The notes under the pieces were generated by a model, which saw nothing but the letters and a program-made list of their open reading frames with translations, did no database searches and was not told the DNA's origin. Of a stretch of DNA of 64,000 nucleotides, positions 1-7,780 are shown in pieces; within the stretch, counting starts at the first letter, position 1, and each line of letters starts with the position of its first letter. Source of the DNA: a bacterium (GTDB taxonomy: Bacteria; Gemmatimonadota; Gemmatimonadetes; Gemmatimonadales; Gemmatimonadaceae); assembly GCA_021813725.1 (NCBI GenBank), contig JAKAJN010000002.1:18021-82020 (forward strand), written 5' to 3'. Position numbers and translations under genes: made by a program.

Positions 1-177
1 GGCGAGGCGATACTCGGTCACACGGCGCATCACCCAGAGCACTGCCATGCCCAGACCCGCCGCCGCTGCTGCCTGCAGCCAGCGCTGCGGCGTGCCGCCG
101 AGGATGACGTCGCCGGTCATGAGGCGATCTGCCGCCTCGGCCGCGCGTTGCATGGTTGACGTGTCAGCGGTCAGCAT
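1..177 (-). CDS. N-terminal fragment of a membrane protein, possibly MscS-type mechanosensitive channel
   Basis: The first 59 codons of a gene that runs off the left edge of the window. The visible part has a short polar start, a stretch reading VILGGTPQRWLQAA and then a hydrophobic helix (AAAAGLGMAVLWVMRR). This arrangement resembles the first transmembrane helix of small MscS-family channels, but no pore or beta domain is inside the window, so the family is a guess. I chose the ATG at 177; a second ATG eight codons further in is equally possible. No Shine-Dalgarno sequence precedes either. It is transcribed divergently from msrP. Confidence 0.45.
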   Translation of the reverse strand, partial: MLTADTSTMQRAAEAADRLMTGDVILGGTPQRWLQAAAAAGLGMAVLWVMRRVTEYRLA

Positions 178-364
178 CGGGAGGGGACGGCGCGGGCGCG
201 CGGGCTCGAACGATCGATGAGCGTGCCGCGTTGATCAATGCGGAGGCAGTTGCCCCCGCCTACCGCCTGAAGTTACGCTCCTGAGGCAGACCCGTCAGCC
301 CATCCGCCGGGAACAGTTTCACCAGTTTCCCGGTACGTCAGCAGACCCCCCAGCCCCCCGTGCC
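178..364. other. Intergenic region between divergent genes
   Basis: A 187-base region upstream of both msrP and the left-edge membrane gene. It holds an imperfect inverted repeat near 308-333 (CGGGAAC, spacer, GTTTCCCG) that could be an operator for msrP. This is a weak signal and I see no clear -35/-10 pair or small gene. Confidence 0.3.
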
Positions 365-1312
365 ATGCTGATCCGCCTCGCCGCGCCGAAGGACGTGCGC
401 CCTTCGGACATCACGCCGGAGTCGATGTATCTGTCCCGCCGCGAATGGCTCGCGGCCGCCGGACTCACGGTCGGCGCCATCGCTGGCGCCGCGGCGCTGT
501 GGCCGCGCCGAGCGTCGGCGCAGCAGGCGCCGGGGAAGCCGTACGGCCTTCAACCCGACGACCGGCCGACGCCGTGGGAGGACGTGACCTCCTACAACAA
601 CTTCTACGAATTCGGCACCGACAAGTCGGATCCCGCGCAGGAAGCGCGCGACTTCAAGCCGCTGCCGTGGACCGTGCAGGTGGAGGGACTGGTGAAGAAA
701 CCCGGCGCCTATGCGCTCGAGGACTTCCTCAAGCCGTCCAAGCTCGAGGACCGCATCTACCGCCACCGTTGCGTCGAGGCGTGGTCAATGGTGGTGCCGT
801 GGCGCGGTATCATGCTGGCCGACGTGCTCAAGCGCGCCGAGCCAACCGCGGGGGCCAAATACGTGGCGTTCACCACGCTGTACGACCCGGCGCGCATGCC
901 CGGACAGCGCTACCCCGTGCTTCGCTGGCCGTACACTGAGGGGCTGCGGCTCGACGAGGCGATGCATCCGCTGACGCTGCTCGTGACGGGTGTCTACGGT
1001 CGCGACTTGCCCAATCAGAACGGCGCGCCGCTCCGGCTCGTCGTCCCGTGGAAGTACGGCTTCAAGGGAATCAAGTCCATCGTCCGCATTCGACTCACGG
1101 ACGCGCAGCCGGCAACAGCCTGGAATGTCTCGGCACCGAATGAATATGGGTTCTACAGCAACGTGAACCCGACCGTGGACCATCCGCGTTGGAGTCAGGC
1201 CAAGGAGCGTCGCATCGGGGAGTTTCTGCGCCGCCCGACGCTGATGTTCAATGGTTACGCCGATCAGGTTGCCTCGATGTATTCTGGGATGGATCTGCGG
1301 CGGAACTACTAG
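365..1312 (+). CDS. msrP: Protein-methionine-sulfoxide reductase catalytic subunit MsrP
   Basis: Periplasmic molybdopterin enzyme that reduces methionine sulfoxide in oxidised envelope proteins, taking electrons from MsrQ. The 315-residue length fits the family. A twin-arginine export signal is visible ([10 protein letters not shown], Arg25-Arg26) followed by a hydrophobic stretch and an Ala-x-Ala-type cleavage region. The probable molybdenum-ligating cysteine is Cys136 in [13 protein letters not shown] kept the upstream ATG because the residues before the Tat motif (SDITPES) match the N-terminal extension of E. coli MsrP. The membrane subunit gene msrQ follows directly. The gene pair is diagnostic, so the call is strong. 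Confidence 0.93.
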   Translation: MLIRLAAPKDVRPSDITPESMYLSRREWLAAAGLTVGAIAGAAALWPRRASAQQAPGKPYGLQPDDRPTPWEDVTSYNNFYEFGTDKSDPAQEARDFKPLPWTVQVEGLVKKPGAYALEDFLKPSKLEDRIYRHRCVEAWSMVVPWRGIMLADVLKRAEPTAGAKYVAFTTLYDPARMPGQRYPVLRWPYTEGLRLDEAMHPLTLLVTGVYGRDLPNQNGAPLRLVVPWKYGFKGIKSIVRIRLTDAQPATAWNVSAPNEYGFYSNVNPTVDHPRWSQAKERRIGEFLRRPTLMFNGYADQVASMYSGMDLRRNY

Positions 1313-1327
1313 GGGGACGGGGGCGGG

Positions 1328-2017
1328 GTGCGGGGGATTGAGGCGGAGCGAGGCGTGTGGGCACGGGTGAGTCGGGTTTCCCGTCCCCGGTGGTGGTCGT
1401 GGGCGGTCTGGACCGTGGTGCTCGTTCCGGGGCCGCTCGTCGTCGCGGCCCTGATGTCCGACTTCTTGCAGGGGACCCGCTGGCTCGGGTCGAATCCCGT
1501 CAAGGAAGGCGAGCTGATCCTGGGCGAATGGACCATCAGGTACCTCGTCGCCGCACTCGCCATCACGCCACTGCGGCGAACGTTCGGGTGGAACTGGCTG
1601 CAGCGCGACCGCCGCACCTTCGGGCTGGCCGCGTTCTTCTACGGACTCACGCACTTTCTCTGGTACGCGCTCATCGACATTCAGCTCGACGGCGCCGAGC
1701 TGGCCAAGGACCTGACGAAACGCACATACATCGTGGTCGGCTTCACCGCCCTGTTGGTGATGCTGCCGTTGGCGCTGACGTCCACGCGTGCGGCCATTGC
1801 GCACTTGAAGCGTCGTTGGGTGACACTGCACCGTGCCGTGTATGCCGTGCCGGCGCTCGGTATCGCCCACTGGTGGATGTCGGTGAAGGCCGACATCGGC
1901 GAGCCGATCGTGTACAGCTTCGTCTTTGCGGTGCTCCTCGGCTGGCGCGTGTGGCATGCGCGGCGCGACACTTCAGGCAATGCCACCGCGATCCAACCCC
2001 GCGCGTCCACTTCGTGA
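1328..2017 (+). CDS. msrQ: Heme-binding membrane subunit MsrQ
   Basis: Integral inner-membrane b-type cytochrome that passes electrons from the quinone pool or a flavin reductase to MsrP. About 229 residues with several hydrophobic helices. Candidate heme histidines are visible in GLTHFLWY, TLHRAVY and GIAHWWMS. The start is GTG at 1328; a later start is possible because the first 18 residues are poorly hydrophobic. It lies 15 bases after msrP, so the two are likely one transcript. Its 3' end overlaps the following methyltransferase gene by 38 bases in another frame. Confidence 0.9.
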   Translation: MRGIEAERGVWARVSRVSRPRWWSWAVWTVVLVPGPLVVAALMSDFLQGTRWLGSNPVKEGELILGEWTIRYLVAALAITPLRRTFGWNWLQRDRRTFGLAAFFYGLTHFLWYALIDIQLDGAELAKDLTKRTYIVVGFTALLVMLPLALTSTRAAIAHLKRRWVTLHRAVYAVPALGIAHWWMSVKADIGEPIVYSFVFAVLLGWRVWHARRDTSGNATAIQPRASTS

Positions 2018-3152
2018 CGCCCTGATCATCACCGCGCCAGGGCTCGAGGCACTGGCGTGCGAGGAGCTGCGCGCTCTGGGCATTGCGGCGGATGAGACGT
2101 CTCCGGGCGCGGTATCGGCGGTGCTGAGCGATCGCGACGTGATGCGCGCCAACCTGCACCTGCGCACTGCGAGCCGCGTGGTGCTACGGCTCGCCGAGTT
2201 CAAGGCGCTCACCTTCGCCGATGTCGAGCGTCACGCCAAGCGCGTACCGTGGGAGACGGTCGTGACAACGGGCTGTCGCGTGCGACTGCGCGTGACGTGC
2301 CGCAAGTCGCGGCTGTACCACTCGGGGGCCGTGGCACAGCGCCTGATGGACGCCCTGCAGCGGCGCGTGCCGGGCGCCAAGCCGGCCGACGCCGTCTCTG
2401 CGGACGACGAGGACGGCGCTGGTGAGCAGTTGTTCATCGTGCGGCTCTTTCGCGACCAACTGCTGCTCAGTGCCGACACGTCGGGGGCGCTGCTTCACCG
2501 GCGCGGCTACCGACTGGCGACGGCCAAGGCCCCGTTGCGCGAGACGCTGGCCGCGGCGATGCTGCTCGGCGCCGGCTGGAACGGGAGCACGCCGCTGGTC
2601 GATCCGATGTGCGGCTCCGGGACCATCCCCATCGAGGGGGCGATGCTCGCACGTCGATTTGCTCCCGGTCGCCAGCGGTCGTTTGCCTTTGAACAGTGGC
2701 CTGGGCACGATGACACGCTTTGGGCAACGGTGCGGGCAGACGCGGCCGCGGCGGAACGGCCCGACGCCGCGGTTCCCATCCTTGCGTACGATCGTGATGC
2801 CGGAGCAATTGCGGCCACGGAGGCCAATGCCGCGCGGGCTGGCGTGGCCGGCGACCTGTCGTGCGCTCGGCAGGCACTGAGCGCGCTGCACGTCGGTGCG
2901 CGCGACGGTCTGCTCGTCGTCAATCCGCCGTACGGTATTCGGGTGGGCGACAAGAAACCGCTGCGCGACCTGTTCGCCCAGTTGGGGAACATCGCGCGCG
3001 CCCGCGCGGCCGGATGGCAGCTCGCAATGCTCAGCGCCGACCGCGATCTCGAGCGGCAGGTGCGCGCCGCGTTCACCGAACGGTGGAAGTCCACGAACGG
3101 GGGGATTCCCGTGCGACTCGTCACGGCGGAAATTCCTGCTGATGGACAGTAA
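1980..3152 (+). CDS. RlmL-type RNA N2-guanine methyltransferase (THUMP domain)
   Basis: Predicted S-adenosylmethionine-dependent RNA methyltransferase of about 390 residues. The N-terminal part (about 15-165) has the shape of a THUMP RNA-binding domain beginning ALIITAPGLEALACEELRA. The catalytic domain shows the SAM loop DPMCGSGTIPIEG near residue 207 and the target-base motif NPPYG near residue 314. It has no C-terminal RlmK-like domain, so it corresponds to the single-domain RlmL/YcbY N-half or YpsC type. The ATG at 1980 is chosen because the upstream codons overlap msrQ and lack homology-like character. The stop overlaps the next start by 11 bases. Confidence 0.85.
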   Translation: MPPRSNPARPLRDALIITAPGLEALACEELRALGIAADETSPGAVSAVLSDRDVMRANLHLRTASRVVLRLAEFKALTFADVERHAKRVPWETVVTTGCRVRLRVTCRKSRLYHSGAVAQRLMDALQRRVPGAKPADAVSADDEDGAGEQLFIVRLFRDQLLLSADTSGALLHRRGYRLATAKAPLRETLAAAMLLGAGWNGSTPLVDPMCGSGTIPIEGAMLARRFAPGRQRSFAFEQWPGHDDTLWATVRADAAAAERPDAAVPILAYDRDAGAIAATEANAARAGVAGDLSCARQALSALHVGARDGLLVVNPPYGIRVGDKKPLRDLFAQLGNIARARAAGWQLAMLSADRDLERQVRAAFTERWKSTNGGIPVRLVTAEIPADGQ

Positions 3153-3615
3153 TTCGGGAGTGATCGTCTCCGTCAACGTGTCGCCGGGCGGCGTGCCGAA
3201 GCTGCCGGTTCCCGCGGCGCGCGCGAGCGCCGCGGGTCTTGAGGGCGACGGCCAGCGCGACCGGCGCGTTCACGGCGGACCCGATCGTGCGCTTTGCCTC
3301 TACTCGCTGGAGCGCCTCGAGGCGCTCCAGCGCGAGGGACATGCCGTCGCACCAGGCACGATGGGCGAGAACCTCACGATTCGTGGCCTCGAATGGGATG
3401 CGATCGTGCCGGGCACGCACCTGCGCGTGGGCACCGTGGACATCGAGATCACGGCGTTTGCGTCACCCTGCAAGAGCATTCGTCCGAACTTCGCCGACGC
3501 CGACTCCACGCGCGTCTCGCAGGTGGTGCACCCCGGGTGGAGCCGCGTCTACGCACGCGTGTCCGGCGAGGGCGAGCTGCGCGCGGGTGACGCCGTCATC
3601 CTCGTCGGTCGCTAG
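3142..3615 (+). CDS. MOSC domain-containing protein
   Basis: A 157-residue stand-alone MOSC protein, a family that binds sulfur or molybdenum cofactor groups and is often involved in sulfur carriage or detoxification of N-hydroxylated bases. The conserved cysteine is in the motif SPCKSIRPNF near residue 109, and the GDGQRDRRVHGG loop is the usual family signature. The ATG at 3142 lies inside the 3' end of the methyltransferase gene, which suggests coupled translation. The proximity of the molybdoenzyme MsrP is suggestive but does not prove a shared role. Confidence 0.85.
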   Translation: MDSNSGVIVSVNVSPGGVPKLPVPAARASAAGLEGDGQRDRRVHGGPDRALCLYSLERLEALQREGHAVAPGTMGENLTIRGLEWDAIVPGTHLRVGTVDIEITAFASPCKSIRPNFADADSTRVSQVVHPGWSRVYARVSGEGELRAGDAVILVGR

Positions 3616-3643
3616 CTATCGGCGCGCGCGTCCGACATCGGCG

Positions 3644-4942
3644 CTAGAACTCGACGCCGACGCCGAGGTTCAGGTGATCATTGGTCCACGAACGTGTCGT
3701 GTACGTCGTGGTCGTGCGTCGCCATTCGAGGCTGAGCACCAGCGGTCCGCCGGGATGCGCAATCGCGTGCAGTTCGCTCGTGACGTTCTTGAGTCGCCCG
3801 GTGGCCGGGAGATCGGCGTCGCGGGGGTCATCAAATCCGCCCCCAGCGCCGACCAGCAGACGCGAAAACGGCTTCAGGTTCAACTGCCCCCAGCCGCCGC
3901 TACCACGCACGACCACGCCCCCCTTGCCGTAGAGCTGTGCCACCTGTCCGCCGCCGAGCACGCGCATGCCGCGGCCGCTGAAAGCTTCGCCGCGAAATTC
4001 GGCGCGTGGACCGATCGGAATCAGTGCGTCGAAGGTCAGCGCGCGGTTCTCGAGCAGGGAATCGCGTACCGGGGCCAGCCATCCCTGATGGACGCCGAGG
4101 CCGATCTCCGCGGGCGCCTCCATCGCGCCCCAACGGAAACGCAGGCGACCCTCGAGATACGGGCGGCGCGTGCGCTCGGCGGCGTCGAACTCCGTGTCGA
4201 ACGATCCCACCGGCTCCCCGGTCATTGGCGCAATCACCGCACCTTGCAGGGCGACACGCACCGGGCCAGGGCGCTCGATTGTCACACGGACCTGCGGCAT
4301 CCAGTACCACAGGTTGCCCGCCGCGGTGAAGTCGGGGGTGCCGACGCCGGCCAGGGACACGGGGTTGAGGTTCGACACCAGCGGTTGCTCCTGCCCGACA
4401 AGCAGCTCGGCGTGTGGCCAGGTCAGCACCGCGCGTGCCGTGCGCAGACGGATCAGCGGCATCGTGCGTCCGCCAAAGGTCGACAGTTGGCCGCCGAAGA
4501 AATCCACATCGAGATCGCCGAGGAAGCTCGCGCCAAGGACGCTGGGCGACGTGACGGCGAGGCCGAGCGTCGTTTGCCGAATCTCGATGCCGCCGCCGCC
4601 GTTGGCGGCGCCGCTGGCACTGTCCGGGCGGACGGTGGTCGGGACGTCGGAATTGTTGGTTCGGCGCGTGTTCGCGAACACGCTCAACAGGATGCGGCCA
4701 TTCAGTTCGAGCGACAGCCCCGACTTGGTCTTCACGGCCGATTCGCCCTGCGCCGCCAACTGCTGGCGCAGCAACTCGATTGTCTCCTCGGCGCGCTCCA
4801 GGCGCGCACCGAGCGAATCGAGCGCAGTCCGGGTGCTGTCGGGTTTCTGGCCGCCAGCCGTCGTGGCGAATGCCGCGAGCGCGAGTGCGGTGCCGGCGGT
4901 CATGCGCGTCAGCCCGCTTGACCCGGGTGTTTGCACTGTCAT
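3644..4942 (-). CDS. Porin-like outer-membrane beta-barrel protein
   Basis: A 432-residue protein with an N-terminal hydrophobic signal (TAGTALALAAFATTAGGQ), then a short predicted coiled coil (SLGARLERAEETIELLRQQL) and a long region of alternating hydrophobic strands that ends in a C-terminal phenylalanine (GVGVEF), the usual outer-membrane assembly signal. The coiled coil followed by a barrel resembles DcaP/OprP-like porins that trimerise through an N-terminal helix. Substrate unknown. It is divergent from the cupredoxin gene, with only 33 bases between the two start codons, so regulatory sequence must overlap coding sequence. Confidence 0.72.
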   Translation of the reverse strand: MTVQTPGSSGLTRMTAGTALALAAFATTAGGQKPDSTRTALDSLGARLERAEETIELLRQQLAAQGESAVKTKSGLSLELNGRILLSVFANTRRTNNSDVPTTVRPDSASGAANGGGGIEIRQTTLGLAVTSPSVLGASFLGDLDVDFFGGQLSTFGGRTMPLIRLRTARAVLTWPHAELLVGQEQPLVSNLNPVSLAGVGTPDFTAAGNLWYWMPQVRVTIERPGPVRVALQGAVIAPMTGEPVGSFDTEFDAAERTRRPYLEGRLRFRWGAMEAPAEIGLGVHQGWLAPVRDSLLENRALTFDALIPIGPRAEFRGEAFSGRGMRVLGGGQVAQLYGKGGVVVRGSGGWGQLNLKPFSRLLVGAGGGFDDPRDADLPATGRLKNVTSELHAIAHPGGPLVLSLEWRRTTTTYTTRSWTNDHLNLGVGVEF

Positions 4943-4975
4943 AACGTGGCCTTGTCCCTTTTCGGTTCCGGAAGC

Positions 4976-5674
4976 ATGACCTGCCTCCCACACATCCGGC
5001 AATGCCTGCCCGGGCTCTGCCTCGCTGCGGTCAGCCTTCTTCCTCGCACCGTCCTGGCTCAAGGGGCGGTGTCCGGGCGCGTCGCGGTCACCGAACGGCC
5101 GGGCGAGGTCACCACGGACATTGGGAACACCGTGGTGTACCTCATTCCCGCGGACGGCCGGACACTGCGCACATCGCCGAGCAGGGCACCGATCGCGATG
5201 AACGGCAAGGAGTTTCGGCCGCACGTGCGGGTGATGACGCCGGGCAGTGCGGTGGAATACCCCAATCAGGATCCGTTCAGTCACAACATTTTCTCCACCG
5301 CGCCGGGCGCCGCGTTCGATCTGGGCACGTATCCCAACGGCGTGTCGCGCGCCGCGACGTTCAGGAAGACGGGCGCATTTCCGATCTACTGCAACATCCA
5401 CTCGAAGATGACGGCCTACGTCGTCGTCGTGCCGACGCCGTACCACACGATGGCCGGCAACGACGGCCGGTGGACGATCGCCGGGGTGGCGGCCGGCAGC
5501 TACGCGCTGCACGTCTGGCACGAACGCGCGCCGGAGCTCGTCACGCCAGTCGCGGTGCCCGCCACCGGAGTGGATGGCCTCACCTCGACGCTCGACGCGC
5601 GCGGCTTCGTGTCGTCCGCGCACAAGAACAAGTTCGGCAAGGAGTACACCAGCACCGGCAAGGACAGGTACTGA
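4976..5674 (+). CDS. Secreted cupredoxin-like protein
   Basis: A 232-residue exported protein with a signal peptide (CLAAVSLLPRTVLAQ). It combines a cupredoxin fold with a carboxypeptidase-regulatory-like segment. A plausible type-1 copper site is visible: His in DPFSHNIFS, then Cys, His and Met in FPIYCNIHSKM. This resembles the plastocyanin-like MauL/methylamine-utilisation class. The start has a GGAAG ribosome site five bases upstream. Its stop codon is one base before the GTG of the kinase gene, so the two are almost certainly cotranscribed, suggesting a periplasmic redox protein linked to a sensor kinase. Confidence 0.8.
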   Translation: MTCLPHIRQCLPGLCLAAVSLLPRTVLAQGAVSGRVAVTERPGEVTTDIGNTVVYLIPADGRTLRTSPSRAPIAMNGKEFRPHVRVMTPGSAVEYPNQDPFSHNIFSTAPGAAFDLGTYPNGVSRAATFRKTGAFPIYCNIHSKMTAYVVVVPTPYHTMAGNDGRWTIAGVAAGSYALHVWHERAPELVTPVAVPATGVDGLTSTLDARGFVSSAHKNKFGKEYTSTGKDRY

Positions 5675-5675
5675 G

Positions 5676-7715
5676 GTGATCCCGCCGTTCCTCGCGTTGC
5701 CGCGCGGCTCGCTGACGTGGAGGATCTTTCTCTCCACGGCGGCGGTGGTCACGATGGTGCTGGCCGCGACCCTGGCCCTCACGGCGGTGGAGGCCAATCG
5801 CACGGCGGACGCGGCCGTGGACCGTGCGCTGAAGGCGACGCGGGAGCAGGCGCTGCAGTTGCTGCGGTCACGCGTGAGCACACTGCAGGGAGGGGCGGAA
5901 GTCTTCGTGCAGAACCCCAACTTCCGTTCCCTGGTGCAGAAGCGCGACCTGAGCAGCATGCTCGACCAGTCGCAGGAGGCGGCGGCGCAGCTCGGCGCCA
6001 CCTGGGCACAGATTACCGACGCCGCCGGCGTCCGCTTGGCGAAGAGCGATGATCCCGGCGCGCCCGCCGACACCTTGGCCGGCTCGGTGCTCATTCAGTC
6101 GGCGCTGCAGGGCGAGCCCGCCAGCGGGTTCATTGTCATGGGCGACTCCGCGCTCGCCCAGGCCGTTACCGTGCCAATCCGCGGCGCCGGGGCGATTGCC
6201 GGCGTGCTGATGGCGGTCACGCCGATTGACCACGACGTCGCCGGGCTCATTCGGCGCGGCGCGCAGGGCGACGTGGACATTGCGTTCTACGTGCAGCAGG
6301 AGTCGGGCGAGAACCGCCTCTTCGCCTCGACGCTGCAGGACACGCAGGATCTGGCGGCGCTCATACGCGGACTTCCGGAGGCGCCGGACGTACCGGCTGC
6401 CGACTCCGCGGCACCGGCGAAGGGCGTGATGCGCACCAACCCGATGATTGGTGGCGAACACTATGTCGCAGTCGCCGAACCGCTGCGGGCGGCGTCGGGC
6501 GCCGCGTACGGCGGGCTGGTGCTGCTCCGCAGCCGCGACGTGGAGTTCGCGGCGTTCAACCGCCTGCGCGGCACCATTCTTTTTGGCGGGCTGCTGGGTC
6601 TCCTTTTGGCTGCCGTTGCGGCGGCGGCGATCGCACGGCAGATCACGCGACCCATCGGCGCGCTCGTGGACGCGACGCGGCGCGCGGCCGACGGCGACTA
6701 TGGCGCCGACATCACAGGGTCGGGGGCGGACGAAGTGGGGCGTCTCGCCGATGCCTTCCGTGCGATGCTGCACGACCTCCGCGAGAAGCAGGCGATGGTG
6801 GAGTTCCTCTCGGGCGGCACGCCGTCCGATGCGATGACCGTGCAACTCGCACAGATGCGTTCGTCGATGCAGGTAGCGGTGCGCGACGGCGGCATCACGC
6901 CCGGCACGCGGTTCGCCGACCGCTACGACGTCAAGGAAGTGCTCGGCTTCGGCGGCATGGGGTCGGTCTTCAAGGCCGTGGACGTGGAGCTCGGCGAGGT
7001 CATCGCCATCAAGACCTTGCGCAGCGATTTCGTATCGTCCGACCCCTCGGCGCTCGAGCGCTTCAAGAGCGAGATCCGGCTGGCGCGCCGCATCTCGCAC
7101 CGCAACGTGGTGCGCACGCACGATCTCGGCGAGCACAGCGGGGTGTACTACATCACGATGGAGTTCGTCGAGGGCCCGTCGCTGAAGCAGATCATCCGCG
7201 ACCGTGGACGCCTCCCCGTCGCCGTGACGCTCACCGTCGGCAAGCAGCTCTGTCGCGCGCTCGAGGTCGCGCACGACCAGGGCGTGATCCATCGCGACAT
7301 CAAGCCGGCGAACATCGCCGTCGAGGGCGACGGCGTGCTGAAGGTGATGGACTTCGGCATCGCGCGTCTTGCCACCGGGCAAAGCGGCGTGACGCAGACC
7401 GGGATGCTGGTCGGGACGCCGGCATACATGGCGCCGGAGCAGCTGATGGGACGCGACCTCGACGCGCGCGCCGATCTCTACGCGGCCGGGTGTGTGCTCT
7501 ACGAATGCCTCACCGGCCATCCGCCGCACGAGGCAGAGTCGGCGATCACGCTGATCGCCAAAGTGTTCGAAGAGACACCGAAACGGCCATCGGAATGGAA
7601 CGCCGACATCCCTGCCGCACTCGATGACCTGGTGATGCGACTGCTGGCGACCGACCCGGATCTGCGTCCCCGGAGCGCGATCGAGCTGCACGACTTGCTG
7701 GCGGCCATCGGGTAG
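5676..7715 (+). CDS. Membrane sensor Ser/Thr protein kinase with HAMP domain
   Basis: A 679-residue kinase with its catalytic domain at the C-terminus. Order: transmembrane helix (about 13-30), extracytoplasmic sensor region of about 260 residues resembling a double Cache domain, second helix (about 298-318), HAMP linker (about 320-372), kinase domain (about 415-675). Kinase motifs are intact: glycine loop GFGGMGSVFKAVD, lysine in IAIKTL, catalytic loop HRDIKPANI, DFGIA and GTPAYMAPEQL. This is opposite to the usual PknB order, where the kinase is N-terminal, and copies the layout of a histidine kinase. GTG start at 5676 immediately follows the cupredoxin stop. Confidence 0.9.
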   Translation: MIPPFLALPRGSLTWRIFLSTAAVVTMVLAATLALTAVEANRTADAAVDRALKATREQALQLLRSRVSTLQGGAEVFVQNPNFRSLVQKRDLSSMLDQSQEAAAQLGATWAQITDAAGVRLAKSDDPGAPADTLAGSVLIQSALQGEPASGFIVMGDSALAQAVTVPIRGAGAIAGVLMAVTPIDHDVAGLIRRGAQGDVDIAFYVQQESGENRLFASTLQDTQDLAALIRGLPEAPDVPAADSAAPAKGVMRTNPMIGGEHYVAVAEPLRAASGAAYGGLVLLRSRDVEFAAFNRLRGTILFGGLLGLLLAAVAAAAIARQITRPIGALVDATRRAADGDYGADITGSGADEVGRLADAFRAMLHDLREKQAMVEFLSGGTPSDAMTVQLAQMRSSMQVAVRDGGITPGTRFADRYDVKEVLGFGGMGSVFKAVDVELGEVIAIKTLRSDFVSSDPSALERFKSEIRLARRISHRNVVRTHDLGEHSGVYYITMEFVEGPSLKQIIRDRGRLPVAVTLTVGKQLCRALEVAHDQGVIHRDIKPANIAVEGDGVLKVMDFGIARLATGQSGVTQTGMLVGTPAYMAPEQLMGRDLDARADLYAAGCVLYECLTGHPPHEAESAITLIAKVFEETPKRPSEWNADIPAALDDLVMRLLATDPDLRPRSAIELHDLLAAIG

Positions 7716-7780
7716 GCGGCGCGCGCCGCGACGCCGCGACGCTCTCGGTTGGCGCCCGATCCGATTAGATTTCACCCTCT

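Noticed and set aside
338..766. Open frame opposite msrP
   Set aside because: Antisense shadow in GC-rich coding sequence; Arg/Gly/Ala-rich with no domain, and msrP is certain.
1926..1979. Upstream extension of the RlmL-like gene
   Set aside because: Overlaps msrQ further and adds residues without family character; the ATG at 1980 fits better.
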